Origin: JBQTHI01 sp052390035
Lineage (GTDB): Bacteria; Actinomycetota; Acidimicrobiia; Spongiisociales; ZC4RG35
DNA: 64,000 bases
Direction of reading: 5' to 3'
NCBI GenBank assembly: GCA_052390035.1
Contig: JBQTHI010000109.1
Span: forward strand, 10,432 to 74,431
A model generated the notes under the pieces. That model ran no database searches. It had not been told where the DNA came from and saw only the letters and a program-made list of their open reading frames with translations. Below are positions 26,269 through 34,881 of this stretch, one piece after another. Every line of letters begins with the position of its first letter. Within the stretch, counting starts at the first letter, position 1. Both the position numbers and the translations under genes were made by a program.

Positions 26269-27138
26269 ATGACACCACCCGGTCCCGACGATGAGCGATT
26301 CGAACACATTCCCTGGGAGCACCTGAGGCCTGCTTCGAACGACCGTCGCTGGTCGGTTTACGCGGTGGCGGGTGCGATCGTGGTGGGGGCATTGGCGTTT
26401 TCTTTTGCCCGGGACGGTGGTCAGGAGGGGATGGCGATTCCGGCGACCGGGGCTTCGGCGACGACGTTGGCGGTTGGCGGCGACGAAGCGGCGACCACAC
26501 CGACGGCGTCGGTGACCACCACTTCGATCGGAGCCGCGGTCAGCGAAGCCGATCTCATGGCGGTTCCTCCCGACCGGCTGGCGGCCGAAGCGGCGGCCTG
26601 GGCCGAGTGGGTCACCCGTATCTACCTAACGATCGATGGGAGCGAAATCACCGCCGGTACGCTCGAGGAGGTTCTCCCCCCGGGACTACCACTGCCCGCC
26701 CCCTCGGATGGCCAGCGGCTGTTCGTAGAGTGGGTCCGCACCGTCGAGGTGGCGGAAAGCGGGATCGCCGAGTTCAGGGCGGTGGTCGCCGCCAGAACGT
26801 TGGGGGCCATCGGCGAGCAGTCGTACGAGCGATTGCCCGACCGGGCGTTGGAATGGAGACTGCACTGGACGCCGGATGGATGGTCGGTCGTCGACCTGCC
26901 TAATCCGGTTGAATTTCCCCGACTGGTGCCACCCGGCGACTTGACGGCCGGTGAATTGACCGAGGCGGAGCTGCCGCACCCGGTGATCCAGGCAGCCAGC
27001 GAGCTCGGCGAAGTGAGAGAAGGGTGGTCGGAGGGGGAGTTGTTTCGAGTCGTGGTCGAACTGGTAGATCCTTTTGGTGGGCGCTGGCCTGCGGTCTTGT
27101 GGTACGACTCCGACGGCCAACGGGTCGACCGACCCTAG
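26269..27138 (+). CDS. Anchored membrane protein, unknown extracellular domain
   Basis: A 289-residue protein I cannot assign. It has a charged cytosolic start of about 30 residues (DDERFEHIPWEHLRP), one transmembrane helix (AVAGAIVVGALAFSFA), a Thr-rich linker and an extracellular domain of two similar-sized halves (roughly 100-200 and 205-289). The second-half pattern is reminiscent of NTF2-like TcpC domains of conjugation proteins, but no conjugation genes are nearby, so this is weak. ATG 26269 was chosen because it starts the acidic N-terminus and follows a TACTTT box by 6 nt. The gene converges on the nfu-like gene, overlapping it by 4 nt. Confidence 0.65.
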   Translation: MTPPGPDDERFEHIPWEHLRPASNDRRWSVYAVAGAIVVGALAFSFARDGGQEGMAIPATGASATTLAVGGDEAATTPTASVTTTSIGAAVSEADLMAVPPDRLAAEAAAWAEWVTRIYLTIDGSEITAGTLEEVLPPGLPLPAPSDGQRLFVEWVRTVEVAESGIAEFRAVVAARTLGAIGEQSYERLPDRALEWRLHWTPDGWSVVDLPNPVEFPRLVPPGDLTAGELTEAELPHPVIQAASELGEVREGWSEGELFRVVVELVDPFGGRWPAVLWYDSDGQRVDRP

Positions 27139-27386
27139 CCGTAGTGATCTTCGAGGATTGCCACTGCCTCCGAGACGATCTCGCCCCACTCAGCATCCTG
27201 CGTTTTGGACACCGTCACGAAATTGGCGGTTAAAAAGACGCTGGTGACGCCGGGCAGATCAAGAAGTTGTTGGGCCATGGGGCTTTCCGCCGGTTTCCCG
27301 GCCATGTATGTCATTGGACCTCCGACCGGCTGGCCCACGACGAACTTCACGGCGTTGGGATTGGGAGTCGACTCGACAGAGATCAC
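27135..27386 (-). CDS. Nfu N-terminal-domain protein
   Basis: An 83-residue stand-alone copy of the Nfu/NifU-like N-terminal domain, found fused to the CxxC iron-sulfur scaffold domain in longer Nfu proteins. It reads ISVESTPNPNAVKF, SPMAQQLLDLPGVTSVFLT and NFVTVSKT, the domain hallmarks. The Cys-bearing scaffold domain is absent, so it cannot carry a cluster alone; a role in partner recognition during Fe-S assembly is possible. The start is GTG 27386, immediately before the conserved first strand. An extended -10 (TGGTATAAA) 6 nt upstream suggests a leaderless transcript. Confidence 0.8.
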   Translation of the reverse strand: MISVESTPNPNAVKFVVGQPVGGPMTYMAGKPAESPMAQQLLDLPGVTSVFLTANFVTVSKTQDAEWGEIVSEAVAILEDHYG

Positions 27387-27392
27387 GAACGT

Positions 27393-27398
27393 TTTATA
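27393..27398 (-). promoter_or_regulatory. Extended -10 promoter of leaderless nfu-like gene
   Basis: On the minus strand TGG-TATAAA fits an extended -10, followed by 7 nt counted from its last base to the G of GTG at 27386. A transcript from here would begin at the start codon. Confidence 0.5.
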
Positions 27399-27416
27399 CC
27401 AGCAAGAGAGTGCTTG

Positions 27417-29327
27417 ATGAGGGTAGGGGTTGACGTGGGCGGCACCTTCACAGACCTGGTCGGTTGGGACGGGGCGAGACTGGCCACTGCCAAGGTGCCA
27501 ACCACCTTGGATCAAGGAGAAGGGATCGGACTGGGGTTGGGCTCCCTTTCCGGAGGTGCCGCCGTTCAGCTCCTTTTGCACGGGACCACCGTCGCCACCA
27601 ACGCCCTGTTGGAGCGAAAAGGGGCGAAGACGGCCTTGATCACCGATGCCGGTTTCGAGGACCTGGTCGAAATCGCTCGCCAGGACCGCCCTTCTCTCTA
27701 CGACCCTTTTGCCGATCGTCCCGCAGCATTGGTCGAGCGCGAGGATCGATGGGGTGTGGATGACGAGCTGGAATTGCTCCTCTCCGAAAGAGGTCCGGAG
27801 GCGGTCGCCGTGGCTCTGCTCAACTCGTACCGCGACGGCGCCGCCGAACTCGCCATCGGCGAACGGGTGCGCACCATCCTCCCTCGTGTCTCATTGAGCC
27901 TTTCCCACCTGGTGAGCGGAGAGTTCCGGGAATACGAGAGGACCGCCACCACCGTCCTCAACGCTTATCTCCAGCCACCGGTAGCCCGCTACCTCGACGC
28001 CCTCGAAGGGCGGACGGCAGGAGTGGTAGAGCGACTACTGGTCATGCAGTCGAATGGGGGCCTCACCTCGACCCGGGGAGCTTCCGACCTGGCCGCCTCC
28101 ATCCTCTTGTCGGGACCGGCGGGCGGGGTCATGGCAGCCGCCGCCTGTGGTGCGGCCCATGGCTGGGAGCAGTTGATCTCTCTTGACATGGGAGGCACCA
28201 GCACCGACGTGGGCCGCATCGAGGCGGGCCGTCCGGCGATGGGATCGGAACGTTCGGTAGGGGGAATGACCTGTCGGATGCCGAGCATCGCCATCCATAC
28301 CATCGGGGCTGGCGGAGGGTCGGTGGCCTGGGCCGACTCCGGGGGAAGTCTGCGGGTCGGTCCACAAAGCGCCGGTGCCCATCCGGGTCCGGCCAGCTAC
28401 GGGCAGGGCGGCAGCCGGCCGACGGTGACCGACGCCAACCTCGTCGCCGGCCGCCTCGGGGTGGAGCGGCCCCTGGCCGGAGGGATCCGGCTCGATGTTT
28501 CCCGCGGGCGAGAGGCGATAGCCCGCCTCGGTGACGAGCTGGGCATGGACGTGGGCCGTACCGCCATGGGCATTCTGGAGGTGGCGAACGCCCTGATGGA
28601 ACGAGCCGTTCGCAAGGTCTCCATCGAACAAGGGGCAGATCCTCGACGGTCGCCGCTCTTGGCATTCGGCGGCGCCGGGGCCCTCCACGCCACCTCCCTT
28701 GCCCGCCGGCTGGACATGCCGGCGGTGCTGATCCCGCCACACTGCGGAGTTTTCTCCGCCCTCGGCCTGTTGTTGAGTCCGACCAGGACCGATGTCAGCC
28801 GTACCGTATTCACGGAGGAGGGCGATCCGCTGATCGCTCGCATCGCCTTGGTGTTGGACGAAGCATCGAAAGCCTTCAGGCAGGCTGTTGGCGAAAATCC
28901 CGAACGTACCGAGTGCCGCCTCGACATGCGGTACCGCGGCCAGTCGCACGAAACGACGGTCGAGTTCCGGGAAGGCGATGGCTGGCCGTCGTTGATAGAG
29001 CGTTTTCACCAAGCCCACCTGCAGGCCAACGGGTTTTCCCGACCGGGTGAGGTCACGGAGATAGTAACGATTCGGGCGGCCGCTCTCAGGCCGCCGGTGG
29101 TGTCGTGGAGCTCGATACCTTGGCGATTCGAGGAGTCATCCGCTGAGATCGGCGAGCGTGGCTTGGTCGACGGCGATCGGGTCCGGCGATGGTGGAGACC
29201 CGCCCTCCGCCCCGCAGACGAGGTAATCGGTCCGGCTGTAATCGAAGAAGAAGAAGCCGCCACCTTGGTTGGCACCGGTGAGAGGGCCCAGGTCTTGGAG
29301 GACGGTTCGATCGAGGTGACCTGGTGA
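27417..29327 (+). CDS. hyuA: Hydantoinase/oxoprolinase-family subunit A
   Basis: A 636-residue ATP-dependent amidohydrolase subunit of the HyuA group (N-methylhydantoinase, 5-oxoprolinase, acetophenone or acetone carboxylase beta). The N-terminal phosphate loop VGVDVGGTFTDLVGWD, LLHGTTVATNALLERKGA, MQSNGGLTS, LSGPAGGVMAAA, SLDMGGTSTDVG and AFGGAGALHA are typical of the acetate/sugar-kinase-like fold. ATG 27417 was chosen at the first strand. hyuB starts within its stop codon as GTGA. The substrate cannot be told; the glycolate-oxidase-type genes that follow hint at a small-acid catabolic locus. Confidence 0.87.
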   Translation: MRVGVDVGGTFTDLVGWDGARLATAKVPTTLDQGEGIGLGLGSLSGGAAVQLLLHGTTVATNALLERKGAKTALITDAGFEDLVEIARQDRPSLYDPFADRPAALVEREDRWGVDDELELLLSERGPEAVAVALLNSYRDGAAELAIGERVRTILPRVSLSLSHLVSGEFREYERTATTVLNAYLQPPVARYLDALEGRTAGVVERLLVMQSNGGLTSTRGASDLAASILLSGPAGGVMAAAACGAAHGWEQLISLDMGGTSTDVGRIEAGRPAMGSERSVGGMTCRMPSIAIHTIGAGGGSVAWADSGGSLRVGPQSAGAHPGPASYGQGGSRPTVTDANLVAGRLGVERPLAGGIRLDVSRGREAIARLGDELGMDVGRTAMGILEVANALMERAVRKVSIEQGADPRRSPLLAFGGAGALHATSLARRLDMPAVLIPPHCGVFSALGLLLSPTRTDVSRTVFTEEGDPLIARIALVLDEASKAFRQAVGENPERTECRLDMRYRGQSHETTVEFREGDGWPSLIERFHQAHLQANGFSRPGEVTEIVTIRAAALRPPVVSWSSIPWRFEESSAEIGERGLVDGDRVRRWWRPALRPADEVIGPAVIEEEEAATLVGTGERAQVLEDGSIEVTW

Positions 29328-30859
29328 TCGACCCGATCACCCTCGAGGTGGCCCGAAACCGATTCGCCGCCTTGGCCGACGAGATGGGCTTGGTGCTCCG
29401 GCGCACCTCCCATTCGCCCAACATCAAGGAGCGCGCCGACTGTTCGGTGGCGATTTTCCTCGCCTCCGGTGAAATGCTGGCGCAGGCGGAGCACATTCCC
29501 GTCCATCTCGGTTCAATGCCGGCCTCGGTAGCGGCGGTGGCGGAACGATTCGACCCTCACCCGGGCGTGCAGTACGCGGTCAACGATCCCTATGCCGGCG
29601 GAACCCATCTCAACGACCTCACCCTGGTGAGGCCGGTGTTTGCGGAGGGGAGACTGGTGGCCTGGGTCGCCAATCGTGCTCACCACGCCGACGTCGGGGG
29701 CGAGGCGCCGGGGTCGATGCCCGCCCATGCCACGGTGCTCGAGCAGGAGGGCCATGTGGTTCGGCCGATGGCGGCGGTGGAGAATGGTCATTGGGATCCG
29801 GTGTTTCATGGCCCATTCATTGCGGCCACCCGCACCCCCGGGGAACGGGAGGGCGACCTCGCCGCCCAGATGGGCGCCAATGAGGTGGGGGCATGGCGGC
29901 TTGCTGCCCTCATCGACGAGATGGGCGTTGCCGAGTTCGAGCGGGTCGCCGCCGCATTGCTCGACTACGGCGAGCGACGCATGCGATCGGCCCTGGGGGC
30001 GCTGCCCGACGGCACCTTCCGTTTCGAGGACCTGATCGAATCCGGTGACAACGACGTAGCCATCCGAGTGGCGGTTCAAATCGGGGGCGGAGAACTCTCT
30101 GCCGACTTCGCCGGAACCGGCCGGCAGGTAGCCGGCAACCTGAACGCGGTCGAAGCCGTGACCAGGTCGTGCCTGTATTACGCAGTGCGGGTGGCGGCCG
30201 ATCCCACCATCCCGGCCAATGGCGGGTGTTATCGCCCCCTCCACCTATACGCTCCCGCCGGGACCCTGGTGAATGCCCTTCCACCAGCGGCGGTGGCGGC
30301 GGGCAACGTCGAAACCAGCCAGCGGATCGCCGACGTGCTGCTTGGCGCCCTCGCCCAGGCCGCCCCGGATCGGGTGCCGGCGGCCTCCCAGGGGACGATG
30401 AACAACGTCCTACTTGGGAACGACGACTTCGCCTATTACGAGACGCTGGGCGGCGGGCAAGGAGGACGACCGGGCAAGGCAGGGCAGTCGGGAATCCACA
30501 CCGGGATGACCAATACCCGCAACACCCCGATCGAGTCTCTTGAGGCCCATTACCCCTTCCGCGTCCGCCGATACACGCTGCGCCGAAATTCGGGAGGAGT
30601 CGGAGAGTTCCCCGGAGGTGAGGGGCTTGAACGCGAGATCGAGTTTCTGGTGCCGGCCGTGCTGTCATTGATCGGCGAGCGCCGCCGCCATCAGCCGTGG
30701 GGCCTGGCAGGCGGGGGGCCGGGGGCATGCGGCGAGGACTGGCTGCTCCGCCCTGGAAGATCCCCGGAACGGGTACCCGCCAAGGTCACGATCGACGTCC
30801 AACCCGGCGACCGTCTCCTGGTCAAAACCCCCGGCGGCGGCGGTTGGGGTTCGGCCTAA
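29324..30859 (+). CDS. hyuB: Hydantoinase/oxoprolinase-family subunit B
   Basis: A 511-residue partner of HyuA in ATP-dependent ring opening or carboxylation of hydantoin-like compounds. Family patterns include ITLEVARNRFAALADEMG, RTSHSPNIKERADCSVAIF, NDPYAGGTHLNDLTL, NRAHHADVGG, NGGCYRPL, ASQGTMNNV, and the Gly-rich C-terminus TPGGGGWG. GTG 29324 overlaps the hyuA TGA. A strong hairpin follows at 30880-30916 before glcD. Confidence 0.87.
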   Translation: MIDPITLEVARNRFAALADEMGLVLRRTSHSPNIKERADCSVAIFLASGEMLAQAEHIPVHLGSMPASVAAVAERFDPHPGVQYAVNDPYAGGTHLNDLTLVRPVFAEGRLVAWVANRAHHADVGGEAPGSMPAHATVLEQEGHVVRPMAAVENGHWDPVFHGPFIAATRTPGEREGDLAAQMGANEVGAWRLAALIDEMGVAEFERVAAALLDYGERRMRSALGALPDGTFRFEDLIESGDNDVAIRVAVQIGGGELSADFAGTGRQVAGNLNAVEAVTRSCLYYAVRVAADPTIPANGGCYRPLHLYAPAGTLVNALPPAAVAAGNVETSQRIADVLLGALAQAAPDRVPAASQGTMNNVLLGNDDFAYYETLGGGQGGRPGKAGQSGIHTGMTNTRNTPIESLEAHYPFRVRRYTLRRNSGGVGEFPGGEGLEREIEFLVPAVLSLIGERRRHQPWGLAGGGPGACGEDWLLRPGRSPERVPAKVTIDVQPGDRLLVKTPGGGGWGSA

Positions 30860-30879
30860 CCGTCTGGAGACGGGTTTCG

Positions 30880-30916
30880 GCGTAGAAAACCGTCGCATAG
30901 CGACGTTTTTCTACGC
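30880..30916. terminator. Strong 17-bp-stem hairpin between hyuB and glcD
   Basis: GCGTAGAAAACCGTCGC (30880-30896) pairs with 30900-30916 at 16 of 17 positions around a 3-nt loop. The A-run and T-run sit inside the stem, not after it, so this is not a textbook terminator. It could stop hyuAB transcription in either direction or be an operator palindrome for glcDEF. Confidence 0.55.
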
Positions 30917-30946
30917 AGAAATCCTGATAGAACAGGGGTTGTGACC

Positions 30947-32359
30947 ATGATCGATGAGTTGCGCCGGGCCCTTTCCGAGGAGCGGGTCCTCGACACCCCG
31001 TTGGCGCGGCACCTCTACGCCAAAGATGCGGGGGTCTACCGAGGGGATGCCTCGGTGGTCGTCTTGCCCCTTACCACCGGCGAAGTAGTCGACGTCGTGA
31101 AGATTGCTGCTCGTCACCAGGTCCCGCTGGTCGCCCGGGGAGCAGGGACCGGCCTGGCGGCGGGAGCCGTGCCTTTGGAGGGAGGGATCGTCCTCTCGAC
31201 GACCCGCATGAACCAGATCGGCGACGTGGATCCGATCAACCGCACGGCCTGGGTTGGTCCGGGTGTGATCAACCTTGACCTGTCGCGGGCAGTCAGTCAC
31301 TTGGGGCTTCACTTTGCCCCTGACCCATCCTCCCAGGCGGCCTGCACCATCGGTGGCAACGTCGCCAACAACTCCGGCGGACCCCATTGCCTTTCCGAAG
31401 GCTCCACCGTCAACCACGTCCTGGCTCTCGAGATGGTGCTGGCGGATGGCTCGGTGGTGACCGTGGGCTCGCCCGCGCCCGACCCGATCGGACTCGACGT
31501 TCGAGGGGTGGTAGTCGGTTCAGAGGGAACCCTGGCGATTGTGACGGCGGCTCTGGTCAAGCTCACCACCAACCCTCCCGACGTCCGCACGTTGCTCGCC
31601 TCTTTCAGCCGGGTGGCGGACGCCGCCGCCACAGTTTCGGGGATCATCGCCGCCGGGGTGGTGCCGGCGGCCCTTGAGATGATGGATCAGAAGATCACCC
31701 AGGCGTGTGAAAACTTCATACACGCCGGGCTACCCACCGATGCCGCCGCCATCCTCCTCGCCGAGGTGGTCGGGGAGACCGCTGCGGTCGACGCTGAGGC
31801 CGATCTGATCAAATCGATTGCCGTCGAGCAGCAGGCCCGCAGCGTGATGCTGGCCGCCGACGAGGCCGAACGGGCTCTTCTCTGGAGGGCACGAAAGTCG
31901 GCGTTTGGGGCGGTTGCCCAGATAGCACCGAATTACTACCTGCATGACACAGTGGTGCCGCGCACCAGGCTGGTCGACACCCTTGAGCGGATTTACGAGG
32001 TGGGCGATCGTTATGGACTCACCATGATGAACGTGTTCCACGCCGGTGACGGAAACCTTCACCCGCTGATGATCTTCGACGCCGGTGAGCCGGGGATGAT
32101 CGACCGGGTAACCGCCGCCTCCGACGAACTCGTCAAAGCGTGCGTCGAAGCCGGCGGAGCGCTCAGCGGCGAGCACGGGATCGGACGCGAGAAGAGAGAT
32201 CTCATGCCGCTCCTGTTCTCCCCGATCGACCTCGACGCCCAGGCTCGGATCAAAGAGGCCTTCGACCCCGACGGCCTTTTCAACCCGGGCAAGATCCTTC
32301 CCCGCGGTGCACGCTGCTTCGACACCGGTGGCGGCCTCCCGGATGGTGCCTGGGTGTGA
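30947..32359 (+). CDS. glcD: Glycolate oxidase-type FAD-linked subunit
   Basis: A 470-residue FAD-binding type 4 / VAO-family oxidase, the catalytic subunit of glycolate (or D-lactate) dehydrogenase. Seen are PLVARGAGTGLAAGAVP and GGNVANNSGGPHCLSEG (FAD diphosphate and isoalloxazine contacts), GSEGTLAIV, VFHAGDGNLHPLM (catalytic His motif) and SGEHGIGREKR with FNPGKILP at the end. AGGGG lies about 8 nt before ATG 30947; a GTG six bases earlier is also possible. glcE starts within its stop as GTGA, giving a three-subunit glcDEF complex that passes electrons to quinone through GlcF. Confidence 0.92.
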   Translation: MIDELRRALSEERVLDTPLARHLYAKDAGVYRGDASVVVLPLTTGEVVDVVKIAARHQVPLVARGAGTGLAAGAVPLEGGIVLSTTRMNQIGDVDPINRTAWVGPGVINLDLSRAVSHLGLHFAPDPSSQAACTIGGNVANNSGGPHCLSEGSTVNHVLALEMVLADGSVVTVGSPAPDPIGLDVRGVVVGSEGTLAIVTAALVKLTTNPPDVRTLLASFSRVADAAATVSGIIAAGVVPAALEMMDQKITQACENFIHAGLPTDAAAILLAEVVGETAAVDAEADLIKSIAVEQQARSVMLAADEAERALLWRARKSAFGAVAQIAPNYYLHDTVVPRTRLVDTLERIYEVGDRYGLTMMNVFHAGDGNLHPLMIFDAGEPGMIDRVTAASDELVKACVEAGGALSGEHGIGREKRDLMPLLFSPIDLDAQARIKEAFDPDGLFNPGKILPRGARCFDTGGGLPDGAWV

Positions 32360-33459
32360 GCACGATCAGGGCCGCCCTGGCCAGGGTGGCGAACTCGCTC
32401 ACCACGCCGGGGCCGGGGATGCCGGCCGCCGACCTTTTGGTCGCCCCAAGGACCGCCGAAGAGCTGGCGGCCGTCCTCGAGCAGGCGACGATATCCGGTC
32501 TGAAAGTGCTGATCTGGGGTGGAGGTACCCATCAGGGGTTGGGATACCCATTGGCCCCCGACCTCATCGTCTCCGTGGCCAACCTCAACCGGATCGTCGC
32601 ATGGGAACCCGAAGACCTCACCCTCGTGGCCGAGCCGGGAGTGGCGGTCGCCGAATTGGAGACTTTGCTCGCCTCCAAGGGCCAAACCGCCCTCCTCCCC
32701 GAAGTGCCCGGACATGGAACCCTCGGCGGGACCTTGGCCGCCGGGTTGTCGGGCTACCGCCGGGGAAGGTACGGCCCCACCAGGGACCGGATCCTCGAAG
32801 TCACGCTGGTGACCGGCGACGGTCGAATCGTCAAGGCGGGAGGCAGGGTGGTAAAAAACGTCACCGGGTATGACCTTCCCCGGCTGGTCGTCGGCTCGCT
32901 CGGCTCTCTGGGGGTGATTGTCTCAGCCTGTCTCAAGCTGTGGCCTACCCCAGAGGCAGTTGCGACCGTCATCGTTGACGATTCCGACCGGGCCGCGTTG
33001 GTCTACCGTCCTCTCGCCGTCCTGGCCTCGCCGACCAAGACCCAGATCTACCTCGGTGGTACTCCGGCCGAAGTTGACGATCAGGCGAGACACCTGGGAG
33101 GCGAGCGAGTCGATGAGCTCGTCTGGCCCCCACCGCTTCCGGGACCGCTCCATTGGTCGCTACGGATCCCCCCGGCACAAGGAGCGGAGGCCATCGGGCG
33201 CCTCCCGTCCGCTTGCGCCTATCTCCATCAGGTCACCGTAGGTGAAATTGCGGTGGCCACCGAAACGATCGAAGGAATGGCGGCGGTGAGATCCTGGGCC
33301 GAGTCGGTTGGTGGGCGCCTGGTCCTCACTGCCGGGACGGTCGACGGCTTTGATCGGTGGGGTACCCCGCCTCAAGGCCTCGACCTGCAGCGGCGCCTGA
33401 TCGCCGGATTCGACCCGGCCCGGGTGCTGAACCCGGGGCGCTTGCCCGGACGTATTTGA
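32356..33459 (+). CDS. glcE: Glycolate oxidase-type FAD-binding subunit
   Basis: A 367-residue second FAD-binding subunit. It shows LIWGGGTHQGLGYP, VAEPGVAVAELE, LAAGLSGYRRGRYGPTRDRILEVTLVTGDG, and GRVVKNVTGYDLPRLVVGSLGSLGVI, the usual GlcE segments, and ends NPGRLPGRI. The GTG start at 32356 overlaps the glcD TGA. The last four codons before and including the stop (GGA CGT ATT TGA) are the unit that is tandemly repeated downstream up to the glcF start. Confidence 0.92.
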   Translation: MSTIRAALARVANSLTTPGPGMPAADLLVAPRTAEELAAVLEQATISGLKVLIWGGGTHQGLGYPLAPDLIVSVANLNRIVAWEPEDLTLVAEPGVAVAELETLLASKGQTALLPEVPGHGTLGGTLAAGLSGYRRGRYGPTRDRILEVTLVTGDGRIVKAGGRVVKNVTGYDLPRLVVGSLGSLGVIVSACLKLWPTPEAVATVIVDDSDRAALVYRPLAVLASPTKTQIYLGGTPAEVDDQARHLGGERVDELVWPPPLPGPLHWSLRIPPAQGAEAIGRLPSACAYLHQVTVGEIAVATETIEGMAAVRSWAESVGGRLVLTAGTVDGFDRWGTPPQGLDLQRRLIAGFDPARVLNPGRLPGRI

Positions 33460-33530
33460 TGACCGGACGTATTTGATGACCGGACGTATTTGATGATCGG
33501 ACGTATTTGATGACCGGTCGAATCTGATGA
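33446..33530 (+). repeat. Five-copy 17-bp tandem repeat spanning the glcE-glcF junction
   Basis: Consecutive 17-bp units at 33446, 33463, 33480, 33497 and 33514. The first three are identical (CCGGACGTATTTGATGA), the fourth differs by one base, the fifth by three. The first unit holds the glcE stop and the last holds the glcF ATG. The likely history is expansion of a single TGATG stop-start junction. Confidence 0.97.
33459..33529 (+). other. Relay of four overlapping five-codon ORFs (termination-reinitiation chain)
   Basis: The glcE TGA (33457-33459) shares its A with an ATG. From there four mini-ORFs run 33459-33476, 33476-33493, 33493-33510 and 33510-33527, encoding MTGRI, MTGRI, MIGRI and MTGRI. 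Each ends in TGA that shares its A with the next ATG, and the last ATG is the glcF start at 33527. The three changes in the fourth mini-ORF (GGT, CGA, ATC) are all synonymous. Whether the peptides are made is unknown; the frame chain itself is read directly. Confidence 0.85.
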
Positions 33531-34750
33531 GCGCCTGGGTTACCGAGCGTGCCCCCACGCAGACCGAACTCGCCACCTGTGTCCAGTGTGGCCTCTGCCT
33601 CCCTCACTGCCCGACCTTCCGGCTCACCGGGTTGGAGACGGCTTCGCCGCGTGGCCGGATCGCGGCGATGCGGGCGGTGGCCGATGGGGTGATCGCACTC
33701 GACGCCGAATTCGAGGAGGTGATGACGTTTTGCCTCAACTGCCGCGCCTGTGAGGCGGTGTGTCCCAGCTTCGTCCCGTTTGGCCGGGTAATGGAAGGCG
33801 CCCGAGCCGAGCTAACCGCCCAACGCCCGAGTTCCCAACGGCGACTGCGACATTTCCTGCTGGGCCGAGTGCTGCCTCAAACCGCCCTGGTGAGACTGGC
33901 AACGTTCTTTGCGGTTTACGCCCAGAGGACCGGGTTGGTCGGATGGCTGAAAGGTGGTGTCGGTCGAAGCGCTCGGGGTCTGCGGCCGCTCTCGCGACGT
34001 TTGCCGCGCCGGCCCACCATCGCGGTTCCGTCGGTTGTTCGGGGGACGGTCGGCTTGCTTACCGGCTGTGTCATGCAGTCCTGGTTTGCCGGGGTCAACC
34101 AGGCGGCGGTTGATCTCCTCACCCGGGCGGGATATCAAGTGGTGGTCCCCGACCAGCAGACGTGTTGTGGTGCGCTGGCGGTTCACGACGGCGATGTTGT
34201 CGACGGCGACCGTCTCGCCCGCCGCAACATGGCGGCTTTCGCCAAAGTGGACCGGGTGGTGGCCACCGCCGCCGGGTGCAGCGCCCACCTCAAGGACTAT
34301 CGCCACCTCGGGGAGGAGGGCGCCGATCTCTCCAGTCGGGCGGCCGACATCACCCAGATCGTCTCCGAGGCGATTGAGGCCGGTCACCTGCCGCTCATCG
34401 ATCGGGCGTCGGGAAAGGTGGTCGTCCATGATCCCTGCCATCTGCGTCATGCCCAGGGGGTCACCGCCGCCCCGAGACGGATCCTCGCCGCCGCCGGTTA
34501 TCAGGTCGTCGAGATCGACCCAGACGGGATTTGCTGTGGTGCGGCTGGGGTCTACAGCCTGATGAGGCCCGAGGCTGCCCACCAGCTCGGCATGGACAAG
34601 GCCAACCAGATCGTGACAACCGGGGTGCGCCTGGTCGCCTCGGCCAACCCGGGCTGCGACATGCAGATCAGAAGCCACCTCGACCGGGGCTACCGGGTTG
34701 TCCACCCGATTGAGCTGTATGCCGAAGCCCTGGGTGCCGAAGGCGCCTAG
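33527..34750 (+). CDS. glcF: Glycolate oxidase-type iron-sulfur subunit
   Basis: A 407-residue electron-transfer subunit with two [4Fe-4S] motifs, CVQCGLCLPHCP near residue 19 and CLNCRACEAVCP near 69. Two CCG domains follow (CCGALAVHDGD and CCGAAGVYSLM), as in GlcF and heterodisulfide-reductase-like proteins. It passes electrons from GlcD/GlcE to the membrane quinone pool. ATG 33527 is the last ATG of the TGATG relay and no separate Shine-Dalgarno is evident, so its translation probably depends on ribosomes coming through from glcE. Confidence 0.93.
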   Translation: MSAWVTERAPTQTELATCVQCGLCLPHCPTFRLTGLETASPRGRIAAMRAVADGVIALDAEFEEVMTFCLNCRACEAVCPSFVPFGRVMEGARAELTAQRPSSQRRLRHFLLGRVLPQTALVRLATFFAVYAQRTGLVGWLKGGVGRSARGLRPLSRRLPRRPTIAVPSVVRGTVGLLTGCVMQSWFAGVNQAAVDLLTRAGYQVVVPDQQTCCGALAVHDGDVVDGDRLARRNMAAFAKVDRVVATAAGCSAHLKDYRHLGEEGADLSSRAADITQIVSEAIEAGHLPLIDRASGKVVVHDPCHLRHAQGVTAAPRRILAAAGYQVVEIDPDGICCGAAGVYSLMRPEAAHQLGMDKANQIVTTGVRLVASANPGCDMQIRSHLDRGYRVVHPIELYAEALGAEGA

Positions 34751-34881
34751 CGGCGCCTCGGTATGCTCGCTCACCGTATGGCGGTCTGCCTCTGAACGAG
34801 CCTGGTGCGAACCCGTTCATTGCGGACCGGCCGAGTGGCTGGCGGCACTATGCGCGCCTGGCGGCAAATTCGTTCGTCACG

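Noticed and set aside
33446..33530. CRISPR-like array at the glcE-glcF junction
   Set aside because: The 17-bp units are directly adjacent with no spacers; this is a plain tandem repeat that carries overlapping start and stop codons.
34751..34881. Possible tRNA-like sequence (GGCCGAGTGGC near a class II D-arm pattern) between glcF and the small membrane protein gene
   Set aside because: No T-arm GGTTCGAATCC equivalent, no convincing anticodon stem and no closing acceptor stem could be paired.
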